From positions 21,959,001 to 22,023,000 of the forward strand of contig OZ005609.1 in NCBI GenBank assembly GCA_963930655.1: 64,000 nucleotides of DNA, in the 5' to 3' direction. Shown here piece by piece: positions 12,901 through 22,270 of this stretch. The DNA is from Myrica gale (Eukaryota; Streptophyta; Magnoliopsida; Fagales; Myricaceae). The position numbers and the translations under genes are program-made. Positions within the stretch are counted from its first letter, which is position 1. Every line of letters begins with the position of its first letter. The notes beneath the pieces were generated by a model, which saw only the letters and a program-made list of their open reading frames with translations, made no database searches and was not told the DNA's origin.

Positions 12901-13888
12901 GTGAAATAATGTCATGCTTTTATTGGTAAATTTGGCCTATTTTCTGACCAAACATCTTATTTCCACTTTTGCTTCTATGGCTGGAATTCGGGATCATCCG
13001 CAAATGAGTACACACCCATTTGACATTATGTTCATGATATGCTGCAGGTATGGACGACTGGTACAATGGGAGAACTCACCCCGGTAAGCATGTTTTTCCA
13101 CAAATATTAAAATGTTCCCGGCATAAAAACTGCTTATGGGTCATCCAATAATAAGTTATGTGATTTGCATTTGAATGTGTTTCTTTAATATTGGAAGTGG
13201 ATTGGGATAATGTCATTTCCGCCCCAACCCTATGTTGCTCCTAGTTCATCCCAAGTACATGGAATCTGGTGGAATCTGGTGCTGGCTTTGGTGTGTAAGG
13301 TTGTTCAGGTCTGCTGTCCATCAATGCTTTGGAGTTTCAGATTGCTCTTAGTTTCGTATCTAAGTTCCATTCTTGAACATTGAAACATTACAGTTGAAGT
13401 GAAAATCAGGGTAAGGCTTATGTTAAAGTTAGCCAAGATAGACATGCCACTTTTTGGGCTTAGATGTGCTGGGGAAGCATAGTTTTTTCTGCCTGCAAGT
13501 TCCAAAGCCTGCTATTAACTGGAACAGAAACCTAGAGAGGGAGTAAATTGAAGTGGGTGTGTCACAATGAACTAATGTCCATTGGACCTGGCCCTGTATA
13601 AAACTTGAATTCATTTGATATAACCATGCAACCTAAAGATAGGATATAAGCAATTCAGACTACAGTGGGATAATTTATTAGGACTCCTAGTTTATTTCGT
13701 GCCTGTGTTCTCCCAACATTCTTCTTCAAAGTAAGTAACAACTAAATTTCTTTTCCCAGGTGGTGAAGATTGATGGGCAAGTCATCGGAAATGGACAAAT
13801 GGGGCCTGTGACTCTCAGATTGCAAAATGCTTACAAAAACCTGACAAAAGAGTCAGGAGTGCCCATACCAAGCTATCATGACACCTGA
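972..13888 (+). CDS. Branched-chain aminotransferase-like protein: P-loop/sulfotransferase-like domain fused to class IV PLP aminotransferase (5' partial)
   Basis: Exons read directly: 972-1064, 2968-3091, 3900-3958, 4398-4500, 4694-4882, 4989-5089, 5569-5632, 5791-5877, 6089-6140, 6880-6965, 10641-10694, 11122-11201, 11705-11776, 12361-12441, 13048-13083 and 13760-13888 (stop TGA at 13886). Together they give about 470 codons. The early exons ([20 protein letters not shown], then [13 protein letters not shown]) match the P-loop-like half of the plant two-domain family related to Arabidopsis At3g05190/At5g27410. [18 protein letters not shown] opens the aminotransferase half. The lysine at 10653-10655 (LDSKIHHNN) aligns with the catalytic PLP lysine, and [10 protein letters not shown] carries the conserved glutamate near the cofactor. 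[14 protein letters not shown] and [12 protein letters not shown] are conserved C-terminal blocks. Reading frame is kept at every junction except 11201/11705, where the join is off by one base in a T run. A short segment expected between 1064 and 2968 was not found. Substrate and cell location cannot be read from sequence. Confidence 0.92.
1065..2967 (+). other. 1.9-kb intron-like interval with a decayed inverted-repeat element
   Basis: This interval lies between the exon ending in Asn-Pro-Leu-Asn-Ile-Leu and the exon starting Val-Val-Pro-Ser-Ser-Phe. The family normally has about five residues (Pro-Ser-Phe-Asp/Glu-Lys) at this place. A 14-nt micro-exon would supply them and satisfy the phase, but I could not find one. 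The short open frames at 1565-1833 are broken and not recognised. Confidence 0.5.
2395..2850. mobile_element. Decayed Mutator-like MITE with long terminal inverted repeats
   Basis: The left arm (around 2395-2535) and the reverse complement of the right arm (around 2690-2850) share a diverged layout: gacactttgc, then an ttcaccaact block, then a ttgattt..tgcac block. The phrase resembles the arms of the inverted repeat at 30363-31328. No clear target-site duplication was found, so the boundaries are approximate. Confidence 0.45.
7869..8051. mobile_element. PIF/Harbinger-type (Tourist-like) MITE, 183 bp
   Basis: Ends are GGGGATGTTTG on the left and CAAACATGCCC on the right, which are near-perfect inverted repeats. 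Both sides are flanked by TAA (7866-7868 and 8052-8054), the 3-bp duplication typical of PIF/Harbinger elements. The inside is AT-rich with no coding capacity. Confidence 0.75.
8525..8725 (-). mobile_element. tRNA-derived SINE, apparently full length
   Basis: Read on the minus strand, it starts with an A-box-like segment (TGGTGTGGTGGTAAGG), continues through a weak B-box region, then a GC-rich body (gggtcggtccagggggccgg) and ends in TCAT followed by an A run, seen as T residues at 8525-8533. It is flanked by a perfect 17-bp duplication, TTGTCTTTGATAATTTG, at 8508-8524 and 8726-8742. The body is shared with the second copy at 10167-10330, where the B box is intact (GTTCGAGTCCC). Confidence 0.88.
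9013..10557 (-). mobile_element. 5'-truncated LINE (non-LTR retrotransposon) relic, antisense to the host gene
   Basis: Minus-strand frames match the C-terminal part of plant LINE polyproteins. [20 protein letters not shown] lies at 10105-10551 (end of reverse transcriptase). The zinc-binding reverse-transcriptase region follows, with [10 protein letters not shown] at 9562-9819 and [20 protein letters not shown] at 9241-9423. The frame is broken several times, so it is dead. The low-coordinate end is a T run (an A tail on the minus strand). TCAAAAGT occurs at 9005-9012 and 10558-10565 and is a plausible 8-bp target-site duplication. Confidence 0.9.
10167..10330 (-). mobile_element. Second SINE copy, 5'-truncated, nested in the LINE relic
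   Basis: It shares the body of the SINE at 8525-8725 (gaccccacaacccaggga, aagtcggacccttttggccc) and has a clear B box on the minus strand (GTTCGAGTCCC). It lacks the A-box end. It is flanked by a perfect 16-bp duplication, CCCAAACCCCCATTAT, at 10151-10166 and 10331-10346. It interrupts the LINE reverse-transcriptase frame, so it inserted later than the LINE. Confidence 0.88.
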
Positions 13889-16800
13889 TACTAAATGTCC
13901 GCAGGTGTGTAGTTTCTCCTGTTTCGATAGTTTCATCCATCTTGGTCTTTCATCTAATTCTTCACGTATTATCTAGTTGTGCTTGAGGATATTTCCAATT
14001 CTATAATGCAACTAAAAGCCCCTATCCCTATTGTGGAGCCGCTAAAACTCGTGCTTGTACAGGATTTACAGTGTAGGGATCCAAGTAAAACGTGCACAAA
14101 TTCCCGGGGACATATACACCAGCGTTTAGAAAAACCAAGAAGCTGGAAGTTCCTCAAAAAGAAGAAAATTCTTTTTCATACCTATAGGAACACATACAAG
14201 CCTCATCACTAGCAATAAGCATAGCCGGTCCGATAACTTTTCATTCTCAGTTTCAATAATGTTTCTTATGCTAACCACTGCAAATTTCATTATTCTAGTG
14301 TCTTTGCTGTGCACCTGAATATCAAATGAAGTGCAACTCATGGGCCACAGTTATTAACGGAGATTCAAGAGGGCCAATCCATTCAATTTCGGGAAATCAG
14401 GTGTTATTAAACATCTTTCTTCTACTTATCAAAAAAAAAATTATACATCTTTCTTCTAAATAATTGGGGATCTTAGTGTCTGGCCCATGATGATTTAAGT
14501 CTTTGTTGTATCACTGTCCATATGTACTGTTTGTTGTGCTGTCTGTCATTGAATGCGTAACCACAGTAGGGAGTGACGAATGGTAAAATTATTTAAGCAA
14601 TAAAATGAAGCAGATTTTGTTTGCTTTAGTTTTTTTTACTTCCCAACTTCTGGAACTGAGAATGAGCTGCAACCAAGAGCTGATGTCTAAATCTCCAAAG
14701 CTTTTCTTATAAAATCCTAAGCCATGTGAGTTATCGATGGCACATTTATCACCTATTGAGACCAATAGCAGTGATCTCAACTGGAGATAATGTGCCATCA
14801 ATAACTCACCATTAGAACCAAATAGTTGAAGGAGTTTCTTGGTGCAAAAGCAATTTCTCTGGAAAGGAATAGTCGTATCATCTTTCAAATGAAACTAGTT
14901 GGCTACCAAGGCTGGATATTGGTTCAAGAAGAGTTGTGGCTAGCAATCTCCAGTTTTTCCAACTTCCCGGGCCATATCGCATGCGCCTAGCTATGGATTT
15001 TCTCGTCTCCGGCCCCACTTTGATTAAGTTTGTTTTTGCGCTTGCGACATTAAATTGCAATGTCTGTGCTTGAGAGAGTTTTGGCTCGGATCCTTCAATC
15101 GGATGTTCCTCGCTAGAGAACAAGAAGCTAAAGACAGACGTAGCTAGAGAGAGAGAGAGAGAGAGAGGGAGGGTACGTACGTAGGGGGAATGGTCTGAAA
15201 CCCCTACAGGTTTCGAAGAATCAAGTAGCGTGATTTTCGTCACCTGCATGTGGAGGCTTCTCCAAAGCATGTGCAATCTCATATATTAACAAGTACCCAG
15301 AAAGAGAAAGATCAAGCAGGATCTATGAAAAGAACATGACCTTGGATGTTCTCTCTAGCTGTCACTGTTCACTTCTTTATACCACATTACAATGCCTTGG
15401 GGATCTTATCATAAAGGAGGCACGCGCATGTCGATCGAGTAGAGTCGACATTTCAAGTTGTACAGTAGCTCACTAAAAAACATCCTCGTCCTTACAGTAA
15501 TTCCTTCTCTATTCACCGACAGCGACTTAACAGTCCTAAAGTTTAAATGGATAGAAAAAGGTAGGTAGATTATTTATTTAAAGTATATTCTCCAGCACTT
15601 TTTTACCCTTTCTAACTGCAAGAAAATTGAAAAGAGATCAATTTCGTTTATGCATTTTAACTATGACAAAGTGACTGATTAGGCCGTGTCTTTGTCTGTG
15701 AACATGGGGGGAACGTGGGTTTCCACAGATCAATGGTGCTAAGTTGCATCAAATACACAAATCAAATTGTAGTATACAACGTCGTTGCAACCCATCATGA
15801 GTTTTTTTTTTGGGCAACACAGTATTATTTACTTGAAAGATGAGTGCATGTTCCCTAAGGGAGTTCAAATCCTAAATACAACTAGGAGTACAAGCTATTC
15901 AGTGCACTAGAGAATTTGCACTTAGATGTTGGTATATTATATAGCGGAATGGTTTTCTGGTTTTGGTAGATTTAATATTGGTTTTATATTGTTGAGTTGG
16001 TTAGGTTTCTGTGGATTTTAGTTTGGCTTTTGGTGTTTAATTATAGCTCAATCAAGTTTTATTGTTACCACGGTATTCCTCCTTTATAAGTGATGATTTT
16101 TTAATAAAATTTGGACGTAACGTCGTTATTTCTAATATATATATATATGACTGTCTTTGTATCTCCATTGTGCTTGTTTATGATTATTATGCTTGTTTAT
16201 ATTATTGTGCTCACTGTTTATATAGACGGTTCTATTTGCTTTCTGTCTTAAATTTCCTAAAATTCCACATATTTGGTATCAGAAACATACCACCTTTGTG
16301 TATATATATATATATATATATAGCGAACTTGACAAAAAATTGGAAGGATATAACATTAGAAACCTTAAATTGCAGATAAAGTTTGCAACCCCTCATGGGT
16401 TAACCAAACTAGAGCGAGTTACATCAAACACACACATATATACACAAGATAATGATGGGTGAGATATTTCTCGGTCCACTTGATCAGGTCCTACCTAGCG
16501 GATGCTCAAGAGGCCTTGCGGAAAGAATCTTAAAAGAATGAGAGTACGGGCTCTGATCACACAAAGGAGGCCAGGCCCCAAAGGGTTCCTGTGATCAATG
16601 ATGCGGATCTGCAGGAGTAGTTAAAAACTCGTTTACTTAGCAACATCCAATCAGCCGAAAATAACTTCTTTCTCGTTGAAAGACCCCTCATGTCAAGTAC
16701 AAGATCTCTGAGCAAGAAAGAAGAATCGTTCCCTCCCAATAGGGCCAAACCACTCAGGGCCCAGGCACCTTTCCACCTGCACCAGAATGGCAAAAACAAA

Positions 16801-16909
16801 AACAGGTCTAGGACCTGCTGGAGGAGACATGTGACATCTATTCCGCCACCTACTCCCCTCTACGATATGCAGAGTAACCCTCATATAAAACCTCCTAGTA
16901 CGTGATAAG
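13889..16909. other. Intergenic stretch with a hairpin and simple repeats
   Basis: This is sequence downstream of the aminotransferase-like gene, with no recognisable gene. It holds a hairpin (14726-14809), a GA-repeat tract near 15147-15169 and TA-repeat tracts near 16135-16150 and 16300-16322. Short open frames here have no family resemblance. Confidence 0.6.
14726..14809. repeat. Near-perfect inverted repeat / hairpin
   Basis: GTGAGTTATCGATGGCACAT (14726 onward) pairs with ATGTGCCATCAATAACTCAC (ending 14809). Pairing continues inward with mismatches (atttatcacctattgagac against gatctcaactggagataat), giving a stem of about 40 pairs around a very short loop. It could be a small foldback MITE or a small-RNA precursor. 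No known miRNA is recognised in it. Confidence 0.6.
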
Positions 16910-17279
16910 TAGGGCTGTCCCAGTTTCTATCCGGGCCCGTTTGGTTCGGTTTGACCGGTTAAATTGGCTATTTTGTAGAGTATATAGATAGGACCGGACC
17001 GGTCATATGATCGGTTTGATCCGGTCCGGTCCCCGGTTTGGCCGGTCTGGTCTGGACCGGTTTGGGTCGGTTTGGGTCATGCCATTTTGGACCGGTTTTG
17101 AGTTTGGGTCGTGCTATTTTGGGTCAATTTCTGGTTTTGAGAGGTATACTCCGGTCCGATCCCAAATTTTCATGAGGATAACCCGGAATACACCGGTTTA
17201 CCGGTCCGGTCAACTCGATTTCAAAAAAGTCAACTGGTTTCGTCCAAAACCGGTCCGGCCAGTATTTTGGACAACCCCT
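16910..17279. mobile_element. hAT-type MITE, 370 bp, rich in CCGGTCCGG motifs
   Basis: Starts TAGGGCTGTCC and ends GGACAACCCCT, imperfect inverted repeats of the hAT kind. It is flanked by a perfect 8-bp duplication, GTGATAAG, at 16902-16909 and 17280-17287. The interior is packed with ccggtccggt and gaccggtttgg motifs. The open frame at 17007-17357 reads through this repeat and is not a gene. Confidence 0.85.
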
Positions 17280-17287
17280 GTGATAAG

Positions 17288-18826
17288 TATAGGAGGCTCA
17301 TCCCAAAAGGAAGCTCTGTCTGTGAAATTTAGGTGTAGGTTCGGGAAGGCTTGTTAGCAGTACATAACTCATTAAGTGGGCCGGATCATCTTGGCACCAC
17401 CAATATACATAGATTGTATATTCTGAAATCGCCCACCACATTGTAGCTTAATTATTGAAAATTGATTAATAGAGTAATTAGAGAGGATCGAAATAATGAT
17501 TTCTCCCTTTTTTTTCTACGTAATGATTTCTCCCTTAATAATTAAGACTTGCGTCTTTGACTTCAAATTTTCTCATGATAAATTGCTTGGATGCATGGTG
17601 CAGCTGACAACTGTCTTTAAGTTTTTTTTAAAAAAAAACCCTTAAATAAGAGCATTACAATTTTCACGAGGACCGAGTTGAAACCTAACAACCCTTATCT
17701 CCAAACATGGATCAGATGATTGACAAGTTGTCTCTTCAACAAATTTTACATCTACGAAATTGTTCTTCTTGTTTCCTACAAGATACTCAAACCCCACCAG
17801 CAAATCAACTTTTTTTCACGTAGCGATGCAACCGTGAACACCGTATAACTCTCATGGTCCACAACTGTCTTCAAAGCGCAAATCGTGATGCCGAGTTGAA
17901 AGTAAGGCAGATAGCTAGCTAGTAAAAAGGAAGTCCTATGCATCTGGTTCTGGCTTCTATTTGGTCGTGTTTGTGAATCTGTGATCATCATCATGATAAG
18001 GAGTACTGTAGTACTGATCTTTTCGGTCATGTACAGTTTAAAATACTGATATATGCAGAAAAGCTTCGGTAGCTCTTCTAAAGCTGTTTATGGCAGCCTT
18101 CCATCTCTTGGGCTTTGGGATTTTTGGTAGATCTTCTTCGATTCTTTTTCGAGACCAAAGTCTCGATTTTCACATCTAACTTTTAAAAACAATCATGATA
18201 ATTCGTAACTGGGTGTTCAATACAAGTATGATCTCTCCATGAATCATGATCTTCATTAGTTCATAACTCGACTAGTACTTGCAAGCTCTGATACGAAGAA
18301 ATTAAGCAGCAAGAATCTAGTTATTGGCCCCCCGTGATGATGGGGTTTGCCATTTTTGGACTCGGAAGTCGGAACCACAGGCCAAAATTAGAAAATTAAC
18401 AAAACAAAACGAAATAGAATTTGTGGGACTACACATTCCCGGGCGACGAATGATAAAGTGGGTCTCACAAATTGTCCATGACTCTAGGTTTGCTGTTGGA
18501 CTGCACAGTCAGCACTGATACGTACCCTCAATTTATCTAATATATTGTTGACAGATCCAAGGGCATCTCCTTTCTATTAAATATTCTTCCCGAAGAGGAA
18601 AGTGAAATGGGTTGATTTGACCAATGCTTCATACAGATGAATGAAGATAGAAGATATAAGAGATCAATTGGAAACACCGCCAATATTACCGACAACTTCG
18701 AACAACTACAGTGAAATGGGAGTACTAACATTGATTTCAATAGTCTGATACACCCTAAAAGCGCAAAGAAAATGCCCAGAAGGTAGAGTTTATTGAGATG
18801 AACCATAACCAATTAAAACAAGGATG
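17288..18826. other. Intergenic stretch, nothing recognised
   Basis: AT-rich DNA between the hAT MITE and the 3' end of the bHLH gene. No gene, RNA gene or repeat with defined ends was seen. The part nearest 18826 is likely 3' UTR of the minus-strand bHLH gene. Confidence 0.5.
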
Positions 18827-20014
18827 TCAATTCAACATTGCCTCTTCTTGAATCCTGCCTAGCATCTGATGCACAGCAGTCGCGATCTCATCAACAGAAC
18901 TCAGCTTACAATCATCTTCTACCTGCGTCGACAGAACCATAAAATCATTTCACTTTTAGCTCAAATAAAAACCAATCAACTCAAATTTTGAGGATAATAC
19001 ACAATAATTTTCAGTAGTCTGAGTGTGTTTTTCTCTTTTTAACAACTATTTCTCTACCTTGACACTCAGAGAATACAGCACCATTTCATCGACGGTGGTG
19101 ACATTGAGGTGAAGCACTGTGAGCCGCATAGTGTGCAAACCAGAGACAACCTTCAGGAGCTGCTTTGGCCGCCATTTCGATCTTATTTTGAGGTTTGCAT
19201 GGCTCTCCACCATAGTCACTTCTATGTCAGCGATTGCCAATCGAGTCTCACCTACTTCCTCGGAAATGGCCTCAGAATTGTGGCAATAATTACTCGAATT
19301 TGTCGAGTACTGTGGAAAGGTGAAGAACTCAGAAAAAGGCATAGATATACCACCATTGGACTGTGCCTCCATTTCTTTATGAGAACCAAGCAATTGCAGT
19401 CGTTGCTCAAGCTCCTTAACAAAATTAATGGCACCCCCTATAATAGATGCTTGGTCACCCTGATCAAACCAACCAAAAAACCATTAAAACATCAACATTG
19501 GTACACAGAACTGAACTTTTGACAATTTTTTATAGGGAGAGAAAGATACCCTTTGGACGTAGGAGTCTGGCATCAGAGAACGAAGCACTGAGAGATACTC
19601 ATTCATTTGCTTTCTTCGATTTCTCTCTACCGCAATATGTGTCATTCTTTGGTTTTCAATTTCTTCTTTGTTCTTTCTACTCTTTGCCCGGCGTCTCTTC
19701 GGACGAGTAGGCATGGTTGCTGTTAATGTATCAACATGCTGGGATTCGTCAGCACTTACCCCAGTAGCTATGGCGGAGTCTAAGGATGGATTGCAGTAGT
19801 GCAGTTCATTCAGCTGCGGTACCATCGAAGGAGGTGAGGGCTGGTAATCCCCATAGAAGCCGGGTGTTTGGTTCTCGGGAAAATCAAAAGCGCCTTGTTC
19901 ATCCTCCTTTTCTACGCCAAAGTTAAAACTCCAATTCCCTCCTAACATGTTGTAGAGATCTTTGCCATTGTAACCAAATGGGTCTTGTGGAAAGACCACA
20001 GCTTCAAGTGCCAT
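18827..20014 (-). CDS. bHLH transcription factor, subgroup Ia (bHLH94/96-like)
   Basis: Three exons on the minus strand: 20014-19550 (155 codons), 19459-19058 (134 codons) and 18922-18827 (31 codons plus stop), all joining in phase 0 with GT-AG introns; 320 aa in total. The start [10 protein letters not shown] is the usual N terminus of this group. The basic region (about residues 111-137, [20 protein letters not shown] then [18 protein letters not shown]) has His126, Glu130 and Arg134, the triad that reads E-box/G-box DNA. The helix-loop-helix crosses the first intron ([28 protein letters not shown]), a position typical of the family. The C-terminal 80 residues ([20 protein letters not shown], then [20 protein letters not shown]) form an ACT-like dimerisation domain. 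The subgroup includes SPCH, MUTE and FAMA and their bHLH94/96 relatives, so a developmental role in the nucleus is likely. Confidence 0.95.
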
Positions 20015-20592
20015 TCTCTCTCTGTCTGTCTGTCAGTGTGTGTCTCTCTCTTCCTCACTTCCACTCTCTAAAGCGAAGGACCCATACAGAAAAACAACAC
20101 GGAGACACAGGACGAGACCACTTCGCCTTTTGGGATCCTCTATGGATGTAGAAATCGGGCTTTTGAAGGCCTTCAGACGAACCAAAATCAACAGCAAATT
20201 GCACGTGAAATAAAATTGAACTTATTGAAAGAGAGAAGCGTAATGAGTACCATGATTTCGTTTTGAAGACCGTATGGTTATTATGCTCGTGTAGTTGTGT
20301 CACTTCCTCGCCATTTTGAGGCACGCTTGTCACGTCATCAAGGGAATATGATAATTACATGAGTTTCTTTTTTACCAATTCATCTAAATATGTTCTTATT
20401 CCAAAAGACAATAACGCAGTAGCCATTATCACTTCTGTTTTCAATGATGAGGAATATTTCATTTTCATTCCCTATATGAATAGGAATTGTAAAATTCGAG
20501 TGGTTTTGTAAAATCTCGTTTAGTTTATGGCAAGGGGAATCTTTTTTTAAAAGGATCTTGGTTGTTTTAGGAAATAAGGATAATGTCAAACG

Positions 20593-20800
20593 GAAAAAGA
20601 TTCAGTTTAAAAAATTACGTTCAAAGTTAATCAAAGGGACGGTCAGGATTTAAAACAATACATTTAAGGATTAGAATTTTGCCACTTCATTTAATGAGAC
20701 ATGAGACAAATATAAATCCTAGCATTTGGATGTATTGTTTTAAATCATGACCGTCCATTTGATTAACTTTGAACACACCCCTTTCGACTGAATCTTTTCT
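20593..20800. mobile_element. Foldback MITE of about 200 bp
   Basis: The left arm (aaaaagattcagtttaaaa, then ttcaaagttaatcaaaggga, then ggatttaaaacaatacat) is repeated inverted on the right (atgtattgttttaaatcatg, then ccatttgattaactttgaa, then ctgaatctttt). The arms are about 70 bp each and the loop is about 60 bp. No certain target duplication was found, so the superfamily is open. Confidence 0.65.
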
Positions 20801-20947
20801 TATGTTAAACATCCAATAAATTGTTTACATTTGTTTTTAATATATGGGACAACAAAGTATCTTGTCATTAATTTTCACTCAAATATATCTTTAATACACA
20901 CAATAACGGAACCAAGATCTTTTAAAATATTTAGTAATAAGTCTATG

Positions 20948-20987
<40 letters not shown>

Positions 20988-21617
20988 GTGTGTGTACAAA
21001 AAAAATACTAGTATTTTTGAATAAAAAAATAGTAGGGCTTCCAAATAGAATTTAATTCATATTAGATGAAAAGTATAAAAATAATAATTAACAAACATGA
21101 TATTTTGAAGAAAATCTCATAGGGATTAGGGGGTGGGAGCTCCCGACCTCAGCCCCTTGGGTGCACCACTGAATCCACACACACATATATGAGTGCATAT
21201 TATATGAAAAACTCAAAAATAGTATTCGCTATTTGCCGTCTTTAATGCATTTGTTATTCGTATGAAGCTAGTCATTAGGTCGATAAATTAGAAGTCTCAC
21301 AAGGGGAAAATTTCCAACTTGCTTCCACATTCATTTCGAACTTCTTCAGCTCCAATTGCTTTCCATATTAGTTATGTTTTCCTAATAGGTTTAAGTCCTT
21401 AATTTCCTCCGCGATATGGGCATGCATTCACTGTCTAATCACATATTATGCCGAAGAAAAGCAAAAGAAATTTAAGAAAAAAGAAACTGAAAAGTACATG
21501 AAAATCACAACGATGTAACTAACAAATATACCGTCGCTCTTTTTTTTTCTTTATTTCTTTCTTCTGGAGTTAGCTTTTCTGGTCACATTTAAGCATGAGG
21601 AGATCTCTGTCTGTGGA
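20801..21617. other. Intergenic stretch with a TA microsatellite
   Basis: AT-rich DNA with a long TA repeat at about 20953-20982. Around 21120-21175 there is a single element-end-like phrase (gggtgcaccactg) without a partner. No gene was seen. Confidence 0.5.
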
Positions 21618-22265
21618 TGTAACGACCCAATGACAAGCACTAGCCACATCTGTGCTTTGACTTCAAAAGGACTAGCCAAGGTTGCTTTTGAAGTCCCTTA
21701 GATCATTATAAAATTCAGTTTAACCTAGTAAGGTTTTTATAAAACCAATCACTCGTTCATTCTCTTCTCCCACTCCATGTGGGATTAGGGGTATCACAAT
21801 CTCCACCCATAAACCCTTAACGTCCTCGTCTTCAAAATGACTAATCAAGATTGCTTTTGAAGCCCCTTGGATCATTATAAAGATCAGTTCAACCTAGTAA
21901 GATCCCAATGTGAGACTTGACCCTTATAGAACCAATCACTCATTCATTCACTTCTCTCATTCCATGTGGGATTCAGAGTATCACAATCCCCCCATAAACC
22001 CTTGACATCCTCATCAAGGCCCACCAAGCCCACATTGATGGTTACTAGGACCCCTCTAATATTATTTGTAACGGCCCAAGGACAAGCACTAGTCACATTT
22101 GTGCTTTGACTTCAAAATGACTAGTCAAGATTGCTCTTGAAGCCCTTTGGATCATTATAAAACTCAGTTCAACCTAGTAAGGTCCCAATATGAGACTTGA
22201 CCCTTATAGAATCAATCATTCATTCATTCTCTTCTTCCACTCCATGTGGAATTAGGGGTATCACA
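21618..22265. mobile_element. TRIM-like LTR element with three direct repeats
   Basis: Direct repeats start TGTAACG and end TATCACA: 21618-21798 (181 bp) and 22077-22265 (189 bp), with an incomplete third copy at about 21835-21985 between them. They share phrases such as gacaagcactag, gatcattataaaa and ccactccatgtgg. TG...CA ends and a near-match 5-bp flank (GTGGA before, GTAGA after) fit a terminal-repeat retrotransposon in miniature. No primer-binding site or coding region is evident. Confidence 0.65.
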
Positions 22266-22270
22266 GTAGA

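Noticed and set aside
17007-17357. Plus-strand frame of 116 codons rich in Arg-Phe-Gly-Ser repeats
   Set aside because: It is a translation of the ccggtccgg repeats of the hAT MITE and crosses its right end.
19109-19522. 137-codon plus-strand frame
   Set aside because: It is the antisense shadow of bHLH exon 2, whose minus-strand frame has clear family motifs.
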